From: Paratractidigestivibacter sp963611755
GTDB taxonomy: Bacteria; Actinomycetota; Coriobacteriia; Coriobacteriales; Atopobiaceae
Direction of reading: 5' to 3'
DNA length: 13,357 bases
NCBI GenBank assembly: GCA_963611755.1
Contig: CAVDTK010000060.1
Span: forward strand, 1-13,357
A program made the position numbers and the translations under genes. Position 1 is the first letter of the stretch, and each line of letters opens with the position of its first letter. Under the pieces are notes generated by a model that was not told where the DNA came from, ran no database searches, and saw only the letters and a program-made list of their open reading frames with translations. Positions 6,989 through 13,357 of this stretch are shown piece by piece.

Positions 6989-7052
6989 CTGATAGATTGC
7001 TGTCAGACAGCTGTCAGCCAGGTGTCAGAGATCTGATAGATCGCAGTGTCAG
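6989..7052 (+). promoter_or_regulatory. Array of 7-bp direct repeats with an 11-bp period (PhoB/OmpR-type operator candidate)
   Basis: Five heptamers start exactly 11 nt apart: CTGATAG 6989, CTGTCAG 7000, CTGTCAG 7011, GTGTCAG 7022 and CTGATAG 7033. A sixth, GTGTCAG, lies at 7046 (13 nt later). Spacers are 4 nt. A 7-bp direct repeat plus 4-bp spacer is the geometry of binding sites for OmpR/PhoB-family winged-helix regulators and SARPs; the enterobacterial Pho-box half-site is CTGTCAT. The array ends 36 nt before the yraN start, so it is placed to control the yraN-comM-dprA operon. CTGTCAGACAG (7000-7010) is also an internal dyad. The regulator is unknown. Confidence 0.6.
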
Positions 7053-7057
7053 GCTTG

Positions 7058-7079
7058 TCTTCTCAGGCGTATGAGAGGA
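7058..7079 (+). promoter_or_regulatory. Hairpin covering the yraN ribosome-binding site
   Basis: TCTTCTCA (7058-7065) can pair with TGAGAGGA (7072-7079) over 8 bp including one G-U, with loop GGCGTA. The right arm contains most of the Shine-Dalgarno GAGAGGAG (7073-7080) of yraN. It could limit translation of the first gene of the operon; the effect is inference. Confidence 0.4.
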
Positions 7080-7087
7080 GAAGCACG

Positions 7088-7528
7088 ATGCTGCGCGATT
7101 TGACAAGTACCCACGAGGGCCACTTTAGGCAGCCCGGCAATAAACCCCTGGGCAAGCTCAACAACAAGGAGCTCGGGAACCTAGGGGAGGACTGCGCGGC
7201 GGCGTTTTTGGAAAGCCATGGCTATGAGATCCTGGACCGCAACTGGCGCTGTAACTGCGGGGAAGCCGACATCATCTGCCGCTACGAAGGTGCGATCGTG
7301 CTGGTTGAGGTCAAGACCAGGTACAAGACATCGCTGAAGTGCGATCCTATCCCTGAGCTTGCGGTTGACGCCAGAAAGCAGCGTCGCTACCAGCTTATCG
7401 CGCTGTCGTATTTTGCCTATCATCTGCCGTGCGACCATGTGCGCTTCGACGTCATCGCCATCAACATCTACGACCCTGATATTTATCGGCTTCGCCACTT
7501 GGAGTCGGCCTTCGAGTGTGATGCCTGA
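7088..7528 (+). CDS. yraN: UPF0102 family protein YraN (nuclease-fold, role unclear)
   Basis: A 146-residue protein of the UPF0102/YraN family, which has a PD-(D/E)XK-like fold and is assumed to act on nucleic acid; no reaction is established. Family blocks are LGNLGEDCAAAFLESHGYEIL, RNWRCNCGEADIIC (the GE-D catalytic-like pair) and VLVEVKTRYKT (the ExK element), then ARKQRRYQLIALSYF and HVRFDVIAI. The ~30-residue N-terminal tail before KELGNLGE is a little longer than usual. Start: ATG 7088, with GAGAGGAG (7073-7080) 7 nt upstream; a GTG at 7046 lies inside the repeat array and is not preferred. The stop TGA (7526-7528) overlaps the comM ATG by one base (ATGA-type coupling), so the two are translationally coupled. 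The rnhB-yraN-comM-dprA order is widely conserved in actinobacteria. Confidence 0.93.
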   Translation: MLRDLTSTHEGHFRQPGNKPLGKLNNKELGNLGEDCAAAFLESHGYEILDRNWRCNCGEADIICRYEGAIVLVEVKTRYKTSLKCDPIPELAVDARKQRRYQLIALSYFAYHLPCDHVRFDVIAINIYDPDIYRLRHLESAFECDA

Positions 7529-8933
7529 TGGCCTCCGAATATGGCTGCGCTAGCGTCATGACGGCCTGCCTCCACGGGGTCGAGGCTTTGCCGGTCTGCG
7601 TCGAGGTGAGCATCTCGGGCGGTCTTCCCAACATCAAGATGATCGGTACGCTCGGCAATTCCGTGCTTGAGGCGGCGTCGCGCGTGCGCTGTGCCATGAG
7701 CGAGTGCGGCTTCGAGATCCCGCGCGTGCATATCACGGTGAACCTGGCTCCCGGCGACCTTAAGAAGACCGGGACGGGGTTCGACCTGCCGGTCGCGGTG
7801 GCGATTCTCATTGCGTCGGGACAGATCAGCCCCAAGGTTGCCGATAAGGCGCTTTTCGTTGGTGAGCTTGGCCTGAGAGGCGAGATCAACAGCACGAGGG
7901 GAGAGGTGGCCTACGCCCACCTGGCTAATGAGCTGGGGCTTGCCCTTGTGGTCTCCGCGAACTCGACGGTCAGCTCCTTCGAGGACGTCGAGATCCTGGG
8001 GCTCGCGCGCTTGTCTCAGCTCAAGGGTGGCCTGGAGCACCTGGGGCGTGTCGGCGAGAAGGTCCAGTGCATGCCGTCGGTAGCAGACGACGGCATGCAC
8101 GACCTCGATTATCTGGATGTCCTTGACCAGGAGCTGGCCAAGCGGGCCGTCACTATAGCCGCGGCGGGCAGGCACGGGCTTCTTATGATCGGGCCGCCGG
8201 GTTCCGGCAAGTCGATGCTCGCCAAGCGCTTGCCAACGATACTGCCGCCGTTGGATCCCGGGGAGGGGCAGACGGCGCTACTCATCCATTCCGTCGCAGG
8301 CCAGCCCATCGAGCCGATCCTTCAAGGAATCCGGCCGTTCCGCTCGCCGCACCACTCGATATCGATGGGAGGCCTGGTGGGAGGCGGTAACCCCGTGACC
8401 CCGGGCGAGATCTCGCTTGCGCATGCGGGGGTGCTTTTCTTGGACGAGCTTCCGGAGTTCGCCAACAACACGCTGCAGGCCATGCGGCAGCCTATGGAAG
8501 ACCATGAGGTGAGGATCGTGAGGGTGGACGGCAAGTTCTCGTTTCCCTGTGACTTTCAGCTGGTGGCGGCAGCGAACCCCTGTCCCTGCGGGCATCTTGG
8601 GGACCCGGGGCACGTTTGCAAGTGCGCGCCGGGGCGCATCCAGTCATATCAGTCAAAGCTCGCGGGACCTTTGGTCGACAGGATCGACGTCGTGATCGAC
8701 GTCGCCCGCCCGTCGAGCTCGAAGGTCATCTCAGGAAACGCGGGCCTTAGCTCGGCTCAGATGAGGGAGTCGGTTTTGGCGGCCAGGGACTTCTCGGCAT
8801 CGCGTCGTGAGTTCGAGGAAAGAAAGGCCGCTTCGGCCACCGGCATCTCGAATGTGCGGTTCGAGCCTTCTGCCTTGGCTTTATTCGAGGGATACGCCGA
8901 GCGGCTCATGCTGGGCGGCCGCGCCTTGACGCG
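7528..8933 (+). CDS. comM: ComM/YifB-family Mg-chelatase-like AAA+ ATPase (3' end lost in assembly gap)
   Basis: 468 visible residues of a family ~505 residues long; the gene runs into the N-run at 8934. ComM is a hexameric helicase-like AAA+ protein that promotes branch migration during natural transformation in Gram-negative bacteria. In actinobacteria the role is assumed to be similar. The N-terminal lid/S5-like domain has VEVSISGGLPNIKMIG and NLAPGDLKKTGTGFDLPVA. The ATPase has Walker A GPPGSGKS (Gly222-Ser229, Lys228), FRSPHHSIS, PGEISLAHAGVLFLDELPEF (Walker B Asp306, Glu307) and the sensor/Cys motif NPCPCG. The last readable stretch, LMLGGRALT followed by a CGN Arg codon, is the start of the final helix bundle; about 45 residues are missing. 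It overlaps yraN by one base. Residues after the gap in the same frame belong to DprA, not to a fusion. Confidence 0.92.
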
Positions 8934-9301
8934 NNNNNNNNNNNNNNNNNNNNNNNNNNNNNNNNNNNNNNNNNNNNNNNNNNNNNNNNNNNNNNNNNNN
9001 NNNNNNNNNNNNNNNNNNNNNNNNNNNNNNNNNNNNNNNNNNNNNNNNNNNNNNNNNNNNNNNNNNNNNNNNNNNNNNNNNNNNNNNNNNNNNNNNNNNN
9101 NNNNNNNNNNNNNNNNNNNNNNNNNNNNNNNNNNNNNNNNNNNNNNNNNNNNNNNNNNNNNNNNNNNNNNNNNNNNNNNNNNNNNNNNNNNNNNNNNNNN
9201 NNNNNNNNNNNNNNNNNNNNNNNNNNNNNNNNNNNNNNNNNNNNNNNNNNNNNNNNNNNNNNNNNNNNNNNNNNNNNNNNNNNNNNNNNNNNNNNNNNNN
9301 N
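8934..9301. other. Assembly gap (368 N)
   Basis: A run of 368 undetermined bases. It hides the end of comM (about 45 codons expected) and the start of dprA (about 130-160 codons expected for a standard protein). That is more than 368 bases, so the true gap may be longer or dprA may be short at its N-terminus. Nothing else can be said about its content. Confidence 0.98.
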
Positions 9302-9933
9302 CTGCCAGGGCGGCCCTTCTCGCCGGCGGAAAGACCGTCGTTGTCTCTGGCTGCGGAGCAGACATGGTCTATCCGGCCAGCTCGCAGGACGTTTTCGACG
9401 GGGCGATAGAACGCGGAGGGGCGGTGATCTCGGTCGAACGCTGGGGGCAGGGTCCCAGAAGATACTGCTTTCCCAAGAGAAACGCGCTTATCGCCGCTTT
9501 GGGCAAGATCCTCATCGTGACCGAGGCGGGCGCGGGCTCCGGCACCATGAGCACCGCTGATGCCGCGGTCGACCTGGGTCGGACGGTCTATGCCATACCG
9601 GGGTCGATCTTCTCGCCAAACTCGAGCGGCACAAATGGACTTTTGGCAGAGGGTGCGCGCGTGATTCCCGATGAGAAGACACTCGAGACCGCGATTTCCC
9701 TAGACTATGGCGTGCTGCGTTTTTCTGACGCGGCGACGAGAAAGGACCGCGGGCCCGTGCTCTCTGCTTTGACGGCAAGCCCGATGCGCCCCGAGGAACT
9801 TTCCCGTGCGCTTAACGAGGATGTCTTGACGACGCTTCGAACCTTATCCGATTACGAGATCCGCGGCCTGGTCGTTCGCTTGCCGGACGGCAGGTACTCG
9901 CCATCGGAGGATTACTATTTGGGCCGCGGCTGA
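9302..9933 (+). CDS. dprA: DNA-processing protein DprA/Smf, C-terminal part (5' end in gap)
   Basis: 209 readable residues. DprA binds single-stranded DNA and loads RecA during transformation or recombination. The remaining Rossmann-fold part shows AALLAGGKTVVVSGCGADMVYP, FPKRNALIAAL, ILIVTEAGAGSGTMSTADAA, GRTVYAIPGSIFSPNSSGTNGLL and EGARVIPD, all in family order. The last ~60 residues (PVLSALTASPMRPEELSRAL to DGRYSP) form the C-terminal winged-helix domain seen in many DprA proteins. Some positions differ from the consensus: ISVER where ISE plus a Pro/Gly-rich segment is usual, RNA for RNR, and GSGTMST for GSGSLIT. The protein may therefore be a divergent clade member. The stop is TGA 9931-9933; trmFO begins 22 nt later. 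The start and N-terminal SAM-like domain cannot be seen. Confidence 0.9.
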
Positions 9934-9955
9934 GAAGAAAAGGGGAGTGTTGGAT

Positions 9956-11272
9956 ATGCAGGCTAGCGTCACCGTCGTGGGCGGCGGCCTTTCTGGCTGC
10001 GAGTGCGCGTTGCAGCTCGCGAAGAGGGGCGTCGACGTCACGCTCTATGAGCAGCGGCCGACAAACCCAGGGCCTGCCCATCACACCGATATGCTGGCTG
10101 AGCTCGTGTGCTCGAACTCCCTGAAGTCGACCAAGGTAGATTCTGCGGCGGGCGTCCTTAAGGCTGAGCTCGACCTTATGGGCTGTGAGCTGCTGAGATT
10201 TGCTCGTGAAGCGGCGGTTCCGGCCGGAGGTGCGCTCGCGGTCGACCGCGAGGCGTTCTCGGCGCTGGTGACCAAGGCCATCGAGGATAACCCGCGCCTC
10301 AACGTCGTGCGCGAGGAGGTGACGCGGATCCCCGAGGGGCCGTGCGTGATCGCGGCGGGGCCACTCTGCTCGGACGCGCTGTTCGCTCAGGTCTCGGAGC
10401 TTTTGGGGACCCAGGGGCTGTCGTTTTTCGACGCCGCCGCGCCTATCGTGGCGGCCGAGTCCCTTGATCGTGACATCGTCTTCACGCAGTCTCGCTACGA
10501 GAGCGAGGGTGTGGGTGACTACCTCAATTGCCCGATGGACAAGGACGAGTACGACCTTTTCATCGACGCGCTTCTGGGCGCCAAGAAAGTCATCGCCCGC
10601 GAGTTCGAGCAGAAAGATCTCTTCTGCGCCTGCCAGCCGGTTGAGGAGATCGCACGCACTGGCCACGACGCGCCCCGTTTCGGCGCCCTGAAGCCCGTGG
10701 GGCTCATCGACCCCAGGAGCGGCCGTCGTCCCTGGGCGGCGGTTCAGCTGCGCGCCGAGACCGCCGATAAGCAGGCCTATAACCTCGTCGGTTTCCAGAC
10801 CAACCTCACCTGGCCGGAGCAGAAGCGCGTCTTCTCGATGATCCCCGGCCTTGAGCATGCCGAGTTCCTGCGCTACGGCGTCATGCACCGTAACTCGTTC
10901 ATCGACTCGCCCCATGTTCTTGATAAGACGTTCGCCGTTCCGGGGACTACTCTTCGCTTCGCGGGCCAGATCACGGGCACGGAAGGCTACGTCGAGGCAA
11001 TCGCCTCCGGCCTTCTTGCGGGCCTGAACACCTTTGCACAGTTGAACAGCTTGGCCGCGGTCGAGCTTCCCCGTACAGGCTCTTTGGGGTCCCTGGTCGC
11101 CTATGCGACGGACCCGGCCACCACGGGCTACCAGCCCATGCACGTGAACTTCGGCGTCTACGAGCCGCTGCCTTTTCCGCCTAAGAACAAAGGGGAGAGA
11201 AGGTCTGCCATGGCGGCGCGTGCCGTTGAGGATGCCCAAGCCTACGTGGCTTCCCGCGCCGACCTCTTTTAA
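9956..11272 (+). CDS. trmFO: tRNA m5U54 methyltransferase TrmFO (folate/FAD-dependent)
   Basis: 438 residues, normal family length. It makes ribothymidine at U54 of the tRNA T-loop, using methylene-tetrahydrofolate and FAD. The N-terminal FAD dinucleotide fold is VTVVGGGLSGCECALQLAKRG ending with Glu in LYEQRP. AHHTDMLAELVCSNSL contains Cys52, and LFCACQPVEEIARTG contains Cys226; these correspond to the two cysteines (53 and 226) used by the Bacillus enzyme. FGALKPVGLIDP, FAGQITGTEGYVEA and MHVNFGVYEPLP complete the signature. Start: ATG 9956 has AAGGGGAG (9940-9947) 8 nt upstream; GTG 9947 overlaps that site and is rejected. It lies 22 nt behind dprA and 17 nt before xerC, so it is probably co-transcribed. 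In Bacillus topA sits between dprA and trmFO; here it is absent. Confidence 0.96.
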   Translation: MQASVTVVGGGLSGCECALQLAKRGVDVTLYEQRPTNPGPAHHTDMLAELVCSNSLKSTKVDSAAGVLKAELDLMGCELLRFAREAAVPAGGALAVDREAFSALVTKAIEDNPRLNVVREEVTRIPEGPCVIAAGPLCSDALFAQVSELLGTQGLSFFDAAAPIVAAESLDRDIVFTQSRYESEGVGDYLNCPMDKDEYDLFIDALLGAKKVIAREFEQKDLFCACQPVEEIARTGHDAPRFGALKPVGLIDPRSGRRPWAAVQLRAETADKQAYNLVGFQTNLTWPEQKRVFSMIPGLEHAEFLRYGVMHRNSFIDSPHVLDKTFAVPGTTLRFAGQITGTEGYVEAIASGLLAGLNTFAQLNSLAAVELPRTGSLGSLVAYATDPATTGYQPMHVNFGVYEPLPFPPKNKGERRSAMAARAVEDAQAYVASRADLF

Positions 11273-11289
11273 TAGAGACTTTGGGACCC

Positions 11290-12222
11290 ATGGCTGGCGG
11301 CAGCGAGAACAACAAGCTCTCCTTTGAGGACTGCGCCCAGGGATATCTTGAGTCCTTGCGCTCCATAAGGCGCCTTTCTCCCAATACCCTGCGTGCCTAC
11401 GAGTGCGACCTCGAGGCGTTTGGTTCTTGGCTCGAGAGAACAGGTTTCGACGCCTTCTCGCTCACGCATGTCCAGCTGCGTTCCTACCTGGGCGAGCTTT
11501 CGCGGGCTGGCTACTCGCCGAGGACCGTCTCAAGGCATCTGTCTGCCTTGCGCGGCCTCTATAAGTGGATGTCGGAGCATGGCGTTGACGCCAATGCCGC
11601 CGTGGCCGTGGTGTCGAGCCCCAAGATCTCGCGGAACTTGCCAAAGACCCTCGATGATCAAGAGGTCGAGAAGATCCTCTCGACCTGCAACATGGATGAC
11701 CTTTGCGGCCTGAGAGACGCCGCCTTCATCGAGTTCATGTACGCCACAGGCGCGCGTATCTCTGAGGTCGCGGGTCTCAAGCTCGGCGACGTCGACTTTG
11801 GCCAAGGCCAGGCGCGTCTCTTCGGCAAGGGGTCCAAGGAACGCCTGGTCATGCTCTATCCCCAGGCCCTGGAGACCCTTCATCGCTATCTCGATAAGGC
11901 ACGGCCGGTCCTTCTCGCCAAGCGATCGCAGGGCCAGTCGGCCACCGACGCCGTCTTCCTCTCCGTCCGCGGCAACGCGATGTCTGCCGACTCCCTGCGC
12001 AAGGCATTCGAGAAGCATTCCCGTGCGGCGGGCCTCGATGCGCAGGTCACGCCCCACGCGGTGCGCCACACCTTTGCGACCGAGCTTCTCGACGGGGGAG
12101 CGGACCTGCGATCCGTCCAAGAGCTCTTAGGCCACGCCAGCCTCTCCACGACCCAGATCTACACGCACGTCTCGGTCGAGCGCCTAAAGCAGGCGGCGAG
12201 AAGCGCGCACCCGCGCTCTTAG
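11290..12222 (+). CDS. xerC: Tyrosine recombinase XerC
   Basis: A 310-residue tyrosine recombinase, normal size for XerC/XerD (295-310). With a partner Xer it resolves chromosome dimers at dif. The N-terminal SAM-like core-binding domain runs over about residues 10-100 (LSPNTLRAYECDLEAFGSWL, YSPRTVSRHLSALRGLYKWM). The catalytic domain has Arg156 in ATGARISEV, the lysine hairpin GKGSKERLVML, His256 and Arg259 in TPHAVRHTFATELLDGGADL, His282 in LGHASLSTTQIYTHVS and nucleophile Tyr291. All expected catalytic residues are present. The start ATG 11290 has only a weak ribosome-binding site; TTG 11281 is possible. It is 17 nt behind trmFO and is the last gene of this operon, followed by a terminator. 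The trmFO-xerC pairing matches Bacillus (trmFO-codV), which supports the chromosomal Xer role over a phage integrase. Confidence 0.94.
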   Translation: MAGGSENNKLSFEDCAQGYLESLRSIRRLSPNTLRAYECDLEAFGSWLERTGFDAFSLTHVQLRSYLGELSRAGYSPRTVSRHLSALRGLYKWMSEHGVDANAAVAVVSSPKISRNLPKTLDDQEVEKILSTCNMDDLCGLRDAAFIEFMYATGARISEVAGLKLGDVDFGQGQARLFGKGSKERLVMLYPQALETLHRYLDKARPVLLAKRSQGQSATDAVFLSVRGNAMSADSLRKAFEKHSRAAGLDAQVTPHAVRHTFATELLDGGADLRSVQELLGHASLSTTQIYTHVSVERLKQAARSAHPRS

Positions 12223-12240
12223 GTATTCTGTGGAGAAGAT

Positions 12241-12267
12241 CCTTGCCGCAGCTGCGCAAAGGTTTTT
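12241..12267 (+). terminator. Intrinsic terminator after xerC
   Basis: CCTTGC (12241-12246) pairs with GCAA-A-GG (12256-12262, one bulged A). An inner GC/GC pair closes the AGCT loop (12250-12253). The hairpin is followed by TTTTT (12263-12267). It starts 18 nt after the xerC stop and is directly followed by the rpsB promoter. Confidence 0.75.
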
Positions 12268-12268
12268 C

Positions 12269-12298
12269 TCGACAAATGCTGACGGCGCTTGATATACT
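12269..12298 (+). promoter_or_regulatory. Extended -10 promoter of rpsB-tsf
   Basis: -35 TCGACA (12269-12274), an 18-nt spacer and -10 TATACT (12293-12298) preceded by TGA (12290-12292, extended -10 TGn). This is a strong vegetative promoter placed immediately behind the xerC terminator. Transcription would begin near 12305. Confidence 0.8.
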
Positions 12299-12304
12299 GT
12301 TCAA

Positions 12305-12465
12305 TCGCTGTGCAAGGGCACGGCGTGTCGCGCTTGCGGGCGCGGCATCAAATTCACACGCATGACGACCCGCTCATCGTGGTGCTCCAAAGACTTCTAG
12401 CCAGGTCGGGAGTGATGATTTTCGGGGATGACTCGTGCGGAGGTTCAACCACAGGAGGTTTTACC
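12305..12465 (+). promoter_or_regulatory. Structured 5' leader of rpsB (candidate autoregulatory RNA)
   Basis: About 160 nt lie between the predicted transcription start and the rpsB ATG. Visible elements are GTGC/GCAC (12310-12313/12318-12321), GCGTGT/ACACGC (12323-12328/12356-12361) and, inside it, CGCGC/GCGCG (12329-12333/12340-12344). The leader ends with AGGAGGT (12453-12459) 6-7 nt before ATG. S2 leaders are known to control rpsB-tsf in enterobacteria; whether this one works the same way is inference. An in-frame reading extends back to 12289 but is not coding. Confidence 0.45.
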
Positions 12466-13218
12466 ATGGCTAAGATCACTATCCAGACCCTTCTCGACGC
12501 CGGTGTCCACTACGGTCACCAGACCCGCCGCTGGAACCCCAAGATGAAGTCCTACATCTTTGGTGAGCGCAACGGCATCTACATCCTTGACCTCAAGCAG
12601 ACCATCATGGGCGCCGACAAGGCCTACACCTTCCTCAAGGAGACCGCGGCCAAGGGCGGCAACGTCCTGTTCGTGGGCACCAAGAAGCAGGCCCAGGAGC
12701 CCGTGGCCGAGCAGGCTGCCCGCTGCAACATGCCTTGGATAAACCAGCGCTGGCTCGGCGGCATGCTCACCAACTTCGTGACCATGCGCTCCCGTATCAA
12801 CCGCATGGAGGAGCTCGAGGCCATGGTCGAGGACGGCCGCATGGCTACCCTCCCCAAGAAGGAGCAGGCTGTTCTGGGCAAGGAGCTCGACAAGCTCCAG
12901 AAGAACCTCGGCGGCGTGCGCGACATGACCACCCTTCCCCAGGCCATCTTCGTCATCGACTCCAAGCGTGAGGAGATCGCCATCCGCGAGGCCAACCGTC
13001 TGCACATCCCCGTGGTCGCCCTTCTCGACACCAACTCCGATCCTGACGTGATCGACTACGGCATCCCCGCCAACGACGACGCCATCCGCTCCGTCTCCCT
13101 GATGTGCGAGCTCATGGCCGACGCCGTTCTCGCCGGTTCCGGCAAGGAGCAGATCACCGCTGAGGAGATGGCCGGCACCGAGGCCGCTCCCGCTGCCGAG
13201 GCTCCCGCCGCTGAGTAA
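12466..13218 (+). CDS. rpsB: 30S ribosomal protein S2
   Basis: 250 residues, normal for S2, a small-subunit protein needed for S1 binding and initiation. Family blocks are LLDAGVHYGHQTRRWNPKM, YIFGERNGIYILDLKQT, GGNVLFVGTKKQAQEPV, INQRWLGGMLTNF, LGGVRDMTTLPQAIFVID, IREANRLHIPVVALLDTNSD and DYGIPANDDAIRS. The C-terminus is an Ala/Pro/Glu-rich tail (AAPAAEAPAAE), common in actinobacterial S2. Start: ATG 12466 with AGGAGG (12453-12458) 7 nt upstream. It has its own promoter and a long leader; tsf follows after 42 nt. Codon use shows high expression. Confidence 0.98.
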   Translation: MAKITIQTLLDAGVHYGHQTRRWNPKMKSYIFGERNGIYILDLKQTIMGADKAYTFLKETAAKGGNVLFVGTKKQAQEPVAEQAARCNMPWINQRWLGGMLTNFVTMRSRINRMEELEAMVEDGRMATLPKKEQAVLGKELDKLQKNLGGVRDMTTLPQAIFVIDSKREEIAIREANRLHIPVVALLDTNSDPDVIDYGIPANDDAIRSVSLMCELMADAVLAGSGKEQITAEEMAGTEAAPAAEAPAAE

Positions 13219-13260
13219 GCTAGTACATTCGCTTTCACCTACTACCCTAAGGAGTTAAAC

Positions 13261-13357
13261 ATGGCACAGATCACCGCCGCTTTGGTCAAGCAGCTCCGCG
13301 AGATGACCGACTCCCCCATGATGGAGTGCAAGAAGGCCCTCGTCGAGGCTGAGGGCG
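13261..13357 (+). CDS. tsf: Elongation factor Ts, N-terminal fragment (3' end outside window)
   Basis: 32 codons are visible. EF-Ts is the guanine-nucleotide exchange factor for EF-Tu. MAQITAALVKQLREMTDSPMMECKKALVEAEG is, in shortened form, the family's UBA-like N-terminal domain (ITAALVKQLRE, MMECKKALVEAEG); the TDSP variant before MMECKK is of an actinobacterial kind. AAGGAG (13249-13254) lies 6 nt before the ATG. It is 42 nt behind rpsB with no promoter or terminator between, so the rpsB-tsf operon is intact. Confidence 0.96.
   Translation, partial: MAQITAALVKQLREMTDSPMMECKKALVEAEG

Noticed and set aside
6989..7052. CRISPR-like or plasmid iteron array
   Set aside because: The units are only 7 bp with 4-bp spacers, far below CRISPR size. 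There is no rep gene or AT-rich origin nearby, and the position before an operon fits an operator better.
7528..9933. Single 801-codon reading frame suggesting a ComM-DprA fusion
   Set aside because: The frame is continuous only because 368 N contain no stop codon. The two sides match two separate families, and both the ComM end and the DprA start are missing.
11290..12222. Phage or integron integrase
   Set aside because: Size, intact XerC-type motifs and the conserved neighbours trmFO and rpsB indicate the housekeeping recombinase. No attachment repeats or phage genes are present.
12289..12465. 59-residue N-terminal extension of S2 from a TTG
   Set aside because: The TTG overlaps the -10 element. 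S2 begins at MAKITIQ with an ideal AGGAGG site at 12453, and the extension has no conserved residues.

Overview
The window looks like a chromosomal segment of a high-GC actinobacterium, most likely a member of the Coriobacteriia (Collinsella/Olsenella type). The reasons are strong C/G third-position bias, an EF-Ts start of the TDSPMMECKKAL type, a PPDK with the GGKTSHAAV phosphohistidine motif, and the order rplS - rnhB - yraN - comM - dprA - trmFO - xerC - rpsB - tsf, a mosaic of the actinobacterial and Bacillus orders for this region. The genus is an inference; no rRNA or other marker is present. All recognisable genes lie on the + strand. A 368-base run of N (8934-9301) marks a draft-assembly gap.

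Layout. (1) 2-853: 3' part of glyS. (2) 914-1315: a short protein matching only the N-terminal half of the PPDK regulatory protein (DUF299/PDRP), closed by a hairpin terminator. (3) 1384-1552: a hairpin-rich leader, then ppdK (1553-4318) and its terminator. (4) 4427-5437: a membrane-anchored DUF6273-like protein. (5) Promoter, rplS and terminator (5450-5939). (6) A long perfect inverted repeat with a nested hairpin (5954-6076). (7) rnhB, followed by a 64-bp array of 7-bp repeats with an 11-bp period (6989-7052) directly before yraN. (8) yraN - comM - [gap] - dprA - trmFO - xerC, tightly packed and probably one transcript, ending in a terminator at 12241-12267. (9) An extended -10 promoter, a structured leader of about 160 nt, rpsB, and the 5' end of tsf.

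How the genes work together. glyS, rplS, rpsB, tsf and trmFO serve translation and tRNA modification. rnhB, comM, dprA and xerC act in DNA processing: RNA primer or ribonucleotide removal, competence-type recombination, and chromosome dimer resolution. yraN is a nuclease-fold protein of unclear role that usually travels with them. ppdK is a central-carbon enzyme with the codon bias of a highly expressed gene, and it sits next to a truncated form of its own regulator.

Most of the window is ordinary housekeeping DNA. The signals that deserve a second look are the kinase-less PDRP next to ppdK, the 11-bp-phased repeat array resembling tandem PhoB-type half-sites before the yraN-comM-dprA operon, and the large palindrome between rplS and rnhB, where many actinobacteria carry lepB.
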